Source of the DNA: Elysia crispata
Lineage: Eukaryota > Mollusca > Gastropoda > Plakobranchidae
NCBI GenBank assembly: GCA_033675545.1
Contig: JAWDGP010005718.1
Coordinates: forward strand, 841,001-905,000
DNA length: 64,000 nucleotides
Direction: 5' to 3'
The notes under the pieces were generated by a model. That model was not told the origin of the DNA. It made no database searches and worked only from the letters and a program-made list of their open reading frames with translations. A program made the position numbers and the translations under genes. Shown piece by piece: positions 12,430-23,900 of this stretch; position 1 is the stretch's first letter; each line of letters starts with the position of its first letter.

Positions 12430-12690
12430 CACCTGTTTGTGAGCCTCCGTGAAAGTAAAATATTTCCTTGTAGCCTGCCACAAGTCTACTTGTCCAACAC
12501 CTTACAGCGCTCCGTCACGTTGAATGCTCGGTGCACGTAGCGTACCTTTCCTTGAGGCAAAGCGCTGCGACTCAGAGCGTCCATCGTAATGTGTTATGTT
12601 AATGCGCTGCAGTGCTGCTAATCGTTCCTTTTGTATGTCCCGCCAGCTGCTCCAAATCCGGACACTTTTTTCTTGCTGCTGCTAGCCTAC
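12430..12690 (-). promoter_or_regulatory. Possible first exon or promoter of the sulfotransferase gene
   Basis: A locally GC-richer, CpG-containing block in A+T-rich surroundings, about 2 kb upstream of the first coding exon. Donor-like sequences on the minus strand include CAAACAG followed by GTGATC (near 12431) and GGAAAG followed by GTACGC. I see no decisive TATA box. Offered only as the likeliest place for the untranslated first exon. Confidence 0.25.
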
Positions 12691-13766
12691 TAGTAGTCAG
12701 CTGGGAGAGATAATTATAGACAGTATATATAGATCTTTTATTATGTAACAAAAGCAGTAGGGCAGATTTCTTTTCATAATAATAGTTTTAGACATACGAG
12801 TGACAGGTGTGATGGGTAAATATACACAGATCTAGTTCTTTTCGAATTATCTTTTTTCCTGCATTGGCTTCAAAGATAACGCTTTGATTCATCATAACTA
12901 TATCTTTTGACATAAAGGGAAATTTCCGTGTACAAAACTCCAAATCGCAAACTAATGATATTTTAATCTTTCTCAATCCAAAGGGAAATCAGCAATTACA
13001 GACTCTATGTGAGAGATGTTTCACCATGAAGTTACAAAATCCTGTCTTATCACAGACCACGATAATGTGAGTGACTCTACCGAAAGTTTCCTCAACGATT
13101 TTTCACCCAAGGAATCGATATTACTTGTCATCTATGATTAAATCTGAAAACACTTACAGTGTAATTTGTCACCAAAGGCTACACTTGCTAACGATTGTGA
13201 TTTAATTTGCCCAAGCCTTGGCTTATGTTGCTATATTCTTAAGGAAGGAAGAGAAGCAAAATATGGCCTCTCTAAGCTCTTTGTGAAAATGTACTGTCAG
13301 TTTAATTTTAGCTTCAAACCAGTTATTTGAGTTTCTTTTAAAATTCATCTTCTTTCCTCTTTTCGAGACATAAGATTCTTTTTTGGTTTCTGCATTTCTT
13401 TCCTTAAAGAAAATAGAAAAGGCGCTATGAAAATTACACCAAACTGACAGCTTTTTTAACATATGGATTTATATTGCCCTCTGCTGTAAGACCACATTAC
13501 AGCAGGAACGAAACGTGGCGATTTTGTCTGATCTTGGTTGTCACCATAATTCGACATATTGTGTCTGGGGTTCATTAATCATAATTTTCGTAAATCAAGA
13601 AGATATGATTCGTCAAGGAAAGTCTGAACAAACTTAAATTTTTTTTTATATCTCTATACTTTCGAATTTGATTCACGGTAGATTTACACATATTACTATC
13701 ATTACCGCATAACACTTACTTTGATCTATAGCCTTGGTGAAGTTTTGAGGTACGATTCAAAACTAA
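12691..13766. other. Spacer, no feature seen
   Basis: Unique-looking A+T-rich sequence. Short minus frames at 12788-12976 and 13223-13462 have no recognisable domain and no convincing splice flanks. Confidence 0.4.
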
Positions 13767-14133
<367 letters not shown>

Positions 14134-14570
14134 ATAAGTTTTCCAAAAAGTAATCAACCACGCTGTGAACCTATGAACGGATCGACACTGTTTGCTGTGT
14201 CATGGGGTCCTTTCACTGTAGAATTTCTAATCCTCACACTGTAGAATGTTTAGTCCTCTAACATCAGGGCGGATTTATAGATTGCCTTTGCTCCTAATAT
14301 TGCACCGATTATTTAGTAAAAATATTTTGTTCACACACAAACAAAATTTGACTGCTGTCGTCGGTGGATGATTGTGGGGTTTCTCCCGGTAAAAATGATT
14401 TTTTCCTCTAAATTTGCTGTGAACGTCAAATTTTATTAACCTCGAGGGGCGACACTTCTAAGTTTAATAAAAAAAAACAACATATTTTGAATGTTTTAAA
14501 AATCTCATTGAATAATTTTTATCGATTATTCATGTCTCGTTAAGGGGTAAATGTGTAACCACATTTATAT

Positions 14571-14619
<49 letters not shown>

Positions 14620-14621
<2 letters not shown>

Positions 14622-14655
14622 GAAGAGAGCTGCACGGGCTCGAAACTCTGGAGTC
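14620..14655 (+). ncRNA. Hammerhead ribozyme core, left arm
   Basis: The conserved core is complete: CTGAAGA (consensus CUGANGA) at 14620-14626; stem II GAGC/GCTC at 14627-14630 and 14638-14641; GAAA at 14642-14645; a short stem III ACT/AGT (or ACTC/GAGT) with the unpaired cleavage-site C at 14655. Stem I would form between the preceding TA tract and the ATGG that follows and is weak. This short stem III geometry is the one known from Penelope-like elements and related retroelements. Activity is untested. Confidence 0.65.
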
Positions 14656-14700
14656 ATGGCAAACCAAGATTTAATCTAGGTAATCAATTTTGTTATTATC

Positions 14701-14749
<49 letters not shown>

Positions 14750-14776
14750 CTAATGATAATAACAAAATTGATTACC

Positions 14777-14827
<51 letters not shown>

Positions 14828-14890
14828 TGTGTGTGTGTGTATAATGATAATAACGAAATTGATTCCCTAGTTTAAATCTTGGTTTGCCAT

Positions 14891-14924
14891 GACTCCAGAG
14901 TTTCGAGCCCATGAGGCTCTCTTC

Positions 14925-14926
<2 letters not shown>
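14891..14926 (-). ncRNA. Hammerhead ribozyme core, right arm
   Basis: Minus-strand counterpart of the left-arm core: CTGAAGA from 14926, stem II GAGC/GCTC with loop CTCATGG, then GAAA, stem III ACT/AGT and the cleavage C at 14891. The stem II loop differs from the left arm (CTCATGG against TGCACGG) while every core base is kept, so the core outlived the loop. Confidence 0.65.
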
Positions 14927-14987
<61 letters not shown>

Positions 14988-15229
14988 ATATAAATGTGGT
15001 TTCACATTTACCCCTTAACGAGACATGAATAATCGATAAAAATTATTCAATGGGATTTTTAAAACATTCAAAAGTTGTTGTTTTTTTAATTAAACTTAGA
15101 AATGTCGCCGCTCGAGGTTAATAAAATTTGACGTGCACAGCAAATTTAGAAGAAAAAATCATTCACAATGAACCGTTTTTAACAGGGAGAAACCCCACAA
15201 CCATCCACCGACGACAGCAGTCAAATTTT

Positions 15230-18200
15230 TTTTATATATATATATATAAATGGAAAGTCACTTTTCTATGTTGACCTAAAAAAATTGCTATCCAAAGAAA
15301 GCAAATGGCTTGTATTTATCTTTGGATTCGCATTCGCAAAGACAATAATTTTCTGTATGTCAGTATGTTGCTCCATGATGTTAGGCACAGAATGCATTTA
15401 AAATTATACACAAAACTAAGGGAAGCTTTACCATATACTGTATAGCAATATGCATTTCTTTGTTTGACGTATCCTCAGTCTCTCTTACGGTCTTATTCGT
15501 GGATAACACTGAAAAACAGGTAATTCTGTAATCTCCTTATCTATTGAAAATCCGTCTTAACACTCCTCATAAGACTAAGAATGTCCACAAAAAATGCCTA
15601 TAGGAGCACTATCCTTTAGGCAAGTCATAGCTGCATCTTCAACTTAATCTGCACAATAATGGTATGTTTTAAATGGCCCATAAATCGATTGGAATTTTAC
15701 AAAATTTGCTCATCATTTTAAATTTAAAACATGAGTGGCGGAAACGAAGTTTGATATCATTTACCCACATATGAATTATTTATATGAATTCCCAAAGGTA
15801 TTCTCTATAGCCATGTTGATTTGGTAATGCATGAATGGTTTTGAAGTTCCTGATTAATGTTATAATCCATCTCTCATTCCATCAAAAAAAAAAAAAAAAA
15901 AAAAAAAATCCCATACTGCCTGCTGCCTTGCTAATTTTTTTTTCATGCGAAGGGACATTTCTCTTTTATTTCCTTTTTCTCTCACAATGCAATAATTTGT
16001 TAAAGTTTGAAGCAAGTAGAAGGAGGATTCATTGAGATTAAGCATAGAAGGTAAATAAAAAAGTCATTTCATCTGCTCCTGAAAGTGAAAGCTCAAACTT
16101 CCGGAGGACTTTAGCAGCGAAATATTGCGTGCTGCGGGCCTAGATCTCCTTGCTTTTGCCTTCGCATTTTGCTGCAAGTGGTTGTATTTCATTCAACTAA
16201 CAGATTTCTAATTTAAGCGACACATCCTAGACCATCTAGGAATTTCGGTGTCTCGCAATTGTGATTCTTAAGAAGAAAAAAAAAAAAGAAAGAAAATTTA
16301 TGCAAATATAATTTTGTAATAGTTTGCTATCCAATATGACATAAGAAAAGAATGTAGAAAATGTTGAAGAGTCCATGACGTAAAAAAAGTTGCAGACTTT
16401 CTAGAGTTCATGAAGACGAAGCAGCAAAATGAGCAATGATCTCCTGTGTAAACAACACGCAGCCCGAGTTAATGACTGACCTATCTGGGAAAAATGGTAT
16501 GGGGGCAGCGACTAATACTTGCTAAGCTTTTTCTTAAACCCTTCTAGACAAGGAGGAGTTTAGGCCAACAACTGGACCGTTTCAAAGCCATCAGCAATCA
16601 TAGTTTACGGCCGAGTCCTGCATTCTAGTGAGACATCAAATTAGCAATATTTTCTTTTACTTTTTGTCTATTTGATCTTTGAAACGTTTCCGATGTTTGT
16701 TGAAAATAAAAAATCAACTCGTCTTTCTGAACAAGGTTCGCTTTGCTATTCGAGGACCAGAATTTCACATATCTGAAAGAAATACAAAACTAGAGTAAAA
16801 AAATCTACCGAGGATTCTTCTCACGGCACATTAGGTTGAGCTGAGTCTTCAGAGAAACAAGTCGAGGGGAACTAGAGACAACGTAGTCCCTAGTATAAAA
16901 TATCTAAGCCGTGGGTTAATATCTTTAGCCGATCACATAACTGAGGAAAGGCAATTGTATCGCTTCACTGAGAAGCCAGTCTTTACTGGTGAAGAGAAAA
17001 TGATATTCACCCTTATTTATGCTACTTTAGATCAAGTTTTTTTTGGGGGGAAGCAAGCCTCGACTTAATGATCCAACAGCAAGAAAGGGAACCGTGCAGA
17101 AAAATGCGTCTACAAAAAAAAAAAAAAAAAGCGCTTTTTATGTGGTTGAGCTTAGAGGATTTTTAGATACGTCGAAATCTCAATCTGCCAGACTGAATTT
17201 TGATTTTCATATCTATAGTCTCTGGTAAGCAGACAATGCGCCTTAATATATATTGCAGATTGATTATCTCTAACTATTTATATAGAAACCAAACAAGAGA
17301 GGGTGCATTGTCTGCATACGATCGTCTATAGATTTTTAAAATATATAAATTCATAACAACTGAATGTAAATCCACGTATCTACTCGGGTCCTCTGATCTA
17401 TAGTGCCAAGAAACACAAAGCGAAAGGTTGGCAACCCACATCAACTAAATAAGCGTTCGATTTTATTACCTCTTCGTTGTGTCAATGTATACGTATAATT
17501 TATCAAGTGAAATGTGTAGGATGATGGCTTTATCAAAACACTTCTACCTTGTTTAATTTATGCAATTGATGCTTTTGTAATATTCAAAGATGACATATAT
17601 CTTTTCGAAGTTCAAAATGATATGGCTACAGGAGAGTAACATTGAGTCCTTGGCGATTATTGCAGTAAATGGCATATATCTGTTAATTATGCTGTGGAAA
17701 AGGAAAAATTCTAAAAAGAAAGAAACCGTTTATCTTTAAATTTGTAGTAGACATGATTAAATAGTGAAAGTGTAATCTTGTATATTATGGAAAAATGGGG
17801 TATGGTGTGTGGAAATTTGCGTTAACTTGAGTAACGCTCCTACATTTAGGCCAAAATTTGCAAAAGAAAAGTAGATCCCAAATTGTAAATAAATAGATCC
17901 CACCTTCTCAGTGTGGTGTAAATGAACATTGTAGCGTTTTTCGTACCTGATAAGTGATAGAACCATATACGTTATGTATACTAGGTATTTATTATGAGTC
18001 CTGTAGATGACGCATGCGTCTGTAATCTTGTGAAGTTTGTCGCCGGAACATGGAAAGGCACACAAGAGCCAGGCCATGGTCTCAGTACCCATTTCATCAT
18101 AATATACATGGAGTTGAATTGATTCTAGGATTTCATCTCTTTTATACCCCTCCTGTTCTTTTTTCTCTCTCCCTCTCCCTCTAGCCTACACTTCCTCTCA

Positions 18201-19949
18201 GTCTTGGTGGTATCAGTCTGTATGCCTGACTGTCTGTCTCTCCCTTTCTATCTTGCTACCTATATTATTTCTCACCTCCGCCAGTTATGTACTTTTAATC
18301 TTTTCTTTGCAACTACACCGTGAAAAAAAAGTTAGTAATTACATGAGAACGAGGAATAAACATTCATCTTTGTGAACAACTTATCAACGCCATATTGATT
18401 TTCTAACTTGTCACTTATGTCCGGCCATTGTCAGTCTGAGGGTGGTATTATGCTTGGCAAACTGCATTTTTTCTCTCTTTCTTTTTTTGAGTAAACTATA
18501 ACTGAAAAGACCTGACAAACGGAAAATGCCTACGATTTTCTTGAATTATCAGACTCACATTCTGTACATAATATATTAAAAAGTACAATAGGCTTACATC
18601 ACATGAAAAGGAAAGTTATATGAGTACCGGTAATTGTTACGTCAAATCTGTCTTAACTTATTAATTGGTTTGGTTGTATTGATGCATTGTGGCATATAAG
18701 TAAATCTATGTTGATGTAAACATCTTTTTACTTGTGACCTTCTGTATAGATATATAAGTCACAAAGACTAATATGAAAAGTTTTCATTGTATTTTCTTCA
18801 TGAAAAAAATTACCGTATCCCAAGAAATAATGACTGGAATATAATGATAATTTCTAGAAAACGATACATTTAGCGTATTTCGTGTACAATGGCTGCAATA
18901 AAAACACATAAAAAGCGCAACATGAACATTCAATTAAAAAAAACTAACTAACACAACATGCACAATAGTTTAATTAATTGTCCTCTGTCGCTGATCAAGC
19001 CTACAATGTTACGTAGACCTGCAGTATTATCAGCACACACACACATACACTTATACATTAACACATAACTTAAAAATCTGCAATTTGCAACTCATACGAT
19101 CCTGAATATCAGAAGGGTACAACACAAAAAACACAAAGTTTGCAAACGCATAACAAAAAGAGGAAAAGATAAATAAAGCGGTAGATGGTGCAGTGACTCG
19201 GAGAGAATGTGACTGCATCAGAAGGGAACTAACCCGGAAGTTAAAAGAGAGATTGAGAAAACATAACGATAACACCGTATGGACTTCAGCACAGGCCTAC
19301 GCACAAAAAGATCCACTGGGTCAAGTGCTGAATGAATGTCTAATGAGGTCGGAGAAAAATAACAAAGCAAAACAAAACAAATTAAAGTAAAGCGAACAAA
19401 ATATTATTTTTAAAGCAGGGAATAATGATACTGCAATGCATTGGAAGTATGCGAGAACCTTTTACCATGTTTATCATGGAATGCTTTGAAAGTAAGTTGA
19501 GATATTGGATAGAAAGATATTAACTCTAACATATTTACAGTCTTTTACTTCAAATATTTCAATGTTTAATTCGTCTATAAAATGTGTCTGATAAGTTGCA
19601 ATCATTTGTGTATTTCGGTATTAATTTCTTCTTTTGACAAAACACAGCCTTTTGTGGTCAATTTTAGAGTGATTTTCAAAACCAAACACTAAAATTAATC
19701 AAATTCTTAAAAAAAACAACCAACCAAACAAACAAAACAAAGGCATCAATGGAACTTATCTTACCATGTTTTGAATAGCAAATCAATTCACAGTAATCAT
19801 TCATACCTCTGAAAGTTTATCTAAACATGTTTACCTGAAATACGTAACAGCTGGAGCTTTTGAAAGGTACGGTACTTAGGATTTCACCATACACTTCTAG
19901 AACCCAAATACAGTGTCTCTATGAACCCCTGGCTTAGACTGTCTCCCTC
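15230..19949. other. Spacer, no gene supported
   Basis: Mostly unique A+T-rich sequence with A-runs at 15884-15907 and 17115-17131 and pyrimidine-rich stretches near 18140-18280. A 111-aa minus frame at 17757-18092 begins in a slightly GC-richer patch but has no domain I recognise. No exon chain can be made. Confidence 0.4.
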
Positions 19950-19981
19950 CTCCCTCCCTCCCTCTCTCTCTCTTCTCTCTC

Positions 19982-20018
<37 letters not shown>

Positions 20019-20072
20019 CTCTCTCTCTCCCTCTCTCTCTCTTCTCTCTCTGTTTCTCTCTCTCTCTCTCTC
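19950..20072. repeat. (CT)n microsatellite with internal duplication
   Basis: CT tract in which the segment CTCTTCTCTCTCTGTTTCTC appears twice, near 19970 and 20040. Confidence 0.93.
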
Positions 20073-20287
20073 TGCCTTTAATAAAATAGTAGAATATACC
20101 CTGGAAGACAATAAGGGAAATTATTCAGGCACTGTCCTCAGGATCGTACAAATTTATGTTGTTTATGGTCATCACATACTTATTTACATATCAGTAGACC
20201 AATTATTATCTCCAGAAGTCAACAAGCAATAAATAAAACATTTTCAATAACATAAAGTTCGTTTAAACTTATAAATAGATTCAGGCT

Positions 20288-20325
20288 TTTTTTTTTTTTT
20301 TTTTTTTTTTTTGGGGGGGGGGGGT
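20288..20325. repeat. T-run followed by G-run
   Basis: Homopolymer T then G. Length is likely to be uncertain in any assembly. Confidence 0.9.
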
Positions 20326-20378
20326 TGCATAAACAGGAAATATAAAGAACCAGTAACATAAAAATACTGATATGATAT

Positions 20379-20380
<2 letters not shown>

Positions 20381-20475
<95 letters not shown>

Positions 20476-20484
20476 TAATAATAA
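20381..20484. repeat. (AAT)n microsatellite
   Basis: Near-pure AAT array starting as GATAAT units, about 240 bp beyond the last HOOK-compatible exon. Confidence 0.95.
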
Positions 20485-20724
20485 AAATAGAAGTATTTTC
20501 AATAATCTATCTCATTTCATTCGTGATATTTTGAAAAGTAAATGACCAATGCTTGGTGTATAGAAAATATTAAAAAAAAACCCAATAAAAACAAAAACAA
20601 AAAACAAAAAAAAAAAACGGAAAAATTTATGAATCGAACTTGCTTACTGGAGGTGGTCATTAGACAATCAACTAAAAATGGGTTTGGTAACTCAAGAAGG
20701 CTAAAAAACCAGTAACATTTAACA

Positions 20725-20938
20725 TTATGTCAAGGTTCCATCACTGAAGTGATTTTGCTTTATTTCTGGGAATTCACTCTCCTCTTGCTCTTGGGGTATG
20801 GTGTGAATAAAGCCAGACTGTAAAGATGTTGGTCTCATCCCCAGTGTGACAGGCTCTGTTGGGGTTTTATTCCTTCTGAAGGAAAATCTGCGTTTTGTTG
20901 TAGGCGTGCGAATCGATAGAGGACCTTCCTGTTCCAAA
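20725..20938 (-). CDS. HOOK: Probable alternative last exon of HOOK
   Basis: Acceptor CTTTATTCTCATTTCTCAG (strong pyrimidine tract) precedes an open frame of 71 codons ending in TAA. It begins in a phase needing two bases from the previous exon. The final HOOK exon contains CCAAG followed by GTGAAA, a usable donor with the cut after 27471, which leaves exactly two bases. The joined protein would be 779 aa, replacing the last Arg and stop with SLEQEGPLSIRTPTTKRRF and a Ser/Thr/Pro- and Arg-rich tail. The tail has no known domain; RRFSFRR and adjoining TP sites look like phosphorylation targets. No other gene on this strand nearby offers an upstream exon. It could instead belong to an unseen gene. 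Confidence 0.6.
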
Positions 20939-23900
20939 CTGAGAAATGAGAATAAAGTTTAGATTACTTGACTTGAAAACCCAATGAATAAAATCCAAAA
21001 GCTGGACTTCACTTGAAGATCTTTCTGAGATTTACAAGTGGTGAATGTAATGACGCCCTTGCAAAATTTCTCATGCGTTCAAAGAAACACAAAGCACAAT
21101 TGCTGATTGAATACAAAGTTAACCATGCGTGATAACATTTTTTTCATCCAACATAAACTGTCCTACAGAACTTGCAGCCTGCTATAGAGAATTAACATGA
21201 AGTTTTTCTTTCGAAGAATAAAAAGATATAATTTTGGGATCTGTAAAATATCACATTGCTTTCGCATGTCTCCTTGCTAATTGCATGTTGGAATTTGCGT
21301 TTAAGTGTTTGTAGCCTTAGGCCTTCTGTAAACAAGATTCTGCTGTCTTAAAAAAGAAAGAAAAAAAAAAATATTCAATCAATGGGCAAGTCTGAATACA
21401 TTAATTTAAAAAAAAATTAGCTTATGAACTCCAAGTTTTGTAAGCCTTATTTACATTACAATTGGAATATTGTGTAAAGAATGTTCAGGCAAAGAATTAT
21501 AAAAAAAAAAAAAAAAAATAAATAAACTCAAAAGAACGACAATAAAAACCAACCATCCGCAGCATTTCTTTAGGCAAGGAAGGCAATTTTCAAGTTGATC
21601 ATTAAAGTATTTAAAAAAAAAAAAGATAAAGAAGGCTCATACTTTCCTGAGTTATCATGAAGAAAATTTGGAAGTTGTGGATGAATGAATAACAAGTTCA
21701 TAGAATCAAAATATGTGTCACAGCACATCATTTTGTGGCCAAAAATAAAATTTACTTTTAAAATCTACTCTTTGTGTTGAATTTATTTGATGTACTGGCT
21801 CTGCAATATTAGTTGTTGCTTTCTTAACTTTTTTTGATCATGTGATAAATAACAAGCAAACTGCTGTTATTTTTGCTGTTGTTTATCACATTTTTGTGAA
21901 CTTAAAATGTCCTATGTTTCCAAGCCTCTAAAGAAAAGCAGCACATTTATCTCTTTTGCCAATGTTGATAAAATATATGTAAATGTATCACTACTGCATA
22001 AAGGTACTTTAAGTTAACAAGTAACTAATCACTTTTCCCCCACATACTAATAACTTCTCTCATTGCTGAACTCAGCTATATACTTGCACAGCCTTTATTC
22101 TGGCACCCACACCATATTATTACTATCAAAGCTAATGTTTTCAAATGGAATAAACAAATGAAAGTTTTGCCTTGAAAGCTGGAGTAACTAAAAAAGTGAG
22201 TATGTAAGAACAGAAATGTAAGCAGATGTGAATTTATTAAAAATATTTTTTGGTCAAAAACCCTAACATTTTGTAGAAAAATAAAATTTGGAAGTCTATG
22301 TAAAACTCAGGGACAATATAGAATTCAAATGTCTTTGACTGAGATGTTTGGATCTTTAAGTCTCTCTCCAGCCTTTTCCATCCATTCAGTAAAGCATCAA
22401 GCCATAAATGTTTGCATCCATCAATCAAAATTCTATTAATTTTGAGATGTAGGTACAGCTTTTAGACTATCAAACTTTTTGTGCCATATAAAATAATTTT
22501 CTTTAAAAAGGGTTATAATTGCCACATGTGTCTTAAAATAAATCAAAGATTTTCAAAAGCCTGCTAGAGGATTTGAGCTGCCTTATGAATTACAGATGCA
22601 TTTAATCCATCTTGTTTATGGGCAAACAAAAGCTAATGACAAAGAAGTACGTTATTTTTTTTATTCTTGTCCCTCTACCAGTGAAACAAAGATGTGATGA
22701 ACAATCAGTAGATCAAGATCACTGTCATTGTGTGTCTTGTATCTGAGCCCTTCCTAAAGGTCAAAGGAATGAAATTTTTACATCCTGTACACTTGTTTTT
22801 CAAAAAAGAAAACATCTCGATTTTTTCACTGCGTCTTATGACTAAAGGCTGACTTATAAATCTTTACTTTTTACAATCTTAAATGCCAAATATTATCTAC
22901 CCCAAGTATAAGCTTTGTTTCAGAGTCTTGAAAAATCTCGTTTGTTTTTAATGCACTTCAAAACTTCACTTTGCATTTCAGTATAAAGTTACTGATGGAA
23001 AATCCTGCATAATTGTATGGCAATGTTTCTCTATAAATGATCGTATTTAGCAAAGGTAAGGGATGTCAGTGAGGAAAAAGCCATAATGGGCAGCAAAAAA
23101 AAAAAAGGTTAAGCAAAGCCTGACTGATAGAACCCACATTAAAATGCCACCAATATATAGCACACACAAAAGCATGGATGGGAGATAATGATATTGTGTT
23201 TCGCAGCCTTTATTATCACTTTAAGATGTTAGTATATAAAGATCTTCACTTCTTAAATAAGTTACCATCATCAAAATCATACATAGCTTTTGAAGTTAAA
23301 ATGGAAACTTGATGAATGCTCATAGAGAAGTAAACAAATCATGAACATTGGAATTGTAAAATATAGACAGTATCTTTTTTAAACTTAAGACACTGAAAAA
23401 CTTTGAAAGAAAACAGACAAACATGTCTTTATCCAAACATACAGAGCTTTCCCCGAGGGTTTTTTTTTTACAAGCATGTCTCTTGATATTTTGTTGTAAA
23501 CCTTGAAAATACTTATTTACAGAAGCCTTAGTTTGGTTTGTTTAATGTGGAGCTTTGAAATTTTCCTGACAAGTTTTCAATAACTTCCTCCAGCTAAGAC
23601 CTAAGTTTTCTTGTCTTTTGAACTCTTCACCTAATTACCTCGAGAAAAATCGTTGAGTAAAGCACATTTCAGTTTCACTTTTCCAGCCAATTTTTTTTTT
23701 CTTATATGAAGAATCCTTCAAAGAACAATTAAATTTTGCTTTCTTTTCCAATTTTCCCCCTCATTTTTAATTTACAAATCTAAAGTACACACGTGAAAGA
23801 CAAAAAAAAAAGAATTTGGCACTTCTATTTGCTTAAAACCAAAAACTTAAACATCATCCATGGTTAAAAAACAAATTTAACTCATTGATGCACTCTAAAC

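Larger units (their letters stand above)
14344..15229. mobile_element. Large inverted repeat, Penelope-like pseudo-LTR pair in inverse orientation
   Basis: The left arm starts AAATTTGACTGCTGTCG and runs to about 14705; the right arm (about 14842-15229) is its reverse complement, ending CGACAGCAGTCAAATTT. The arms are near-identical apart from substitutions, TA-array length differences and a roughly 17-bp indel. They hold a TA tract and then a hammerhead core followed by ATGGCAAACCAAGATTTAA. The centre contains more TA tract and an extra inverted copy of AATGATAATAACAAAATTGATTACC. No reverse transcriptase or GIY-YIG frame exists. Penelope-like elements are known to carry hammerhead ribozymes in their pseudo-LTRs and to have these in direct or inverted orientation, so I read this as a non-autonomous remnant. 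A generic foldback element is the alternative. Confidence 0.6.

Noticed and set aside
17757-18092. 111-aa minus-strand frame with a slightly GC-richer beginning
   Set aside because: No recognisable domain, no partner exons, and it degrades into A+T-rich translation after about 40 residues.
22237-22428. 63-aa minus frame as an extra HOOK exon between 27467 and 20938
   Set aside because: No acceptor/donor pair with matching phase and no similarity to the HOOK tail.
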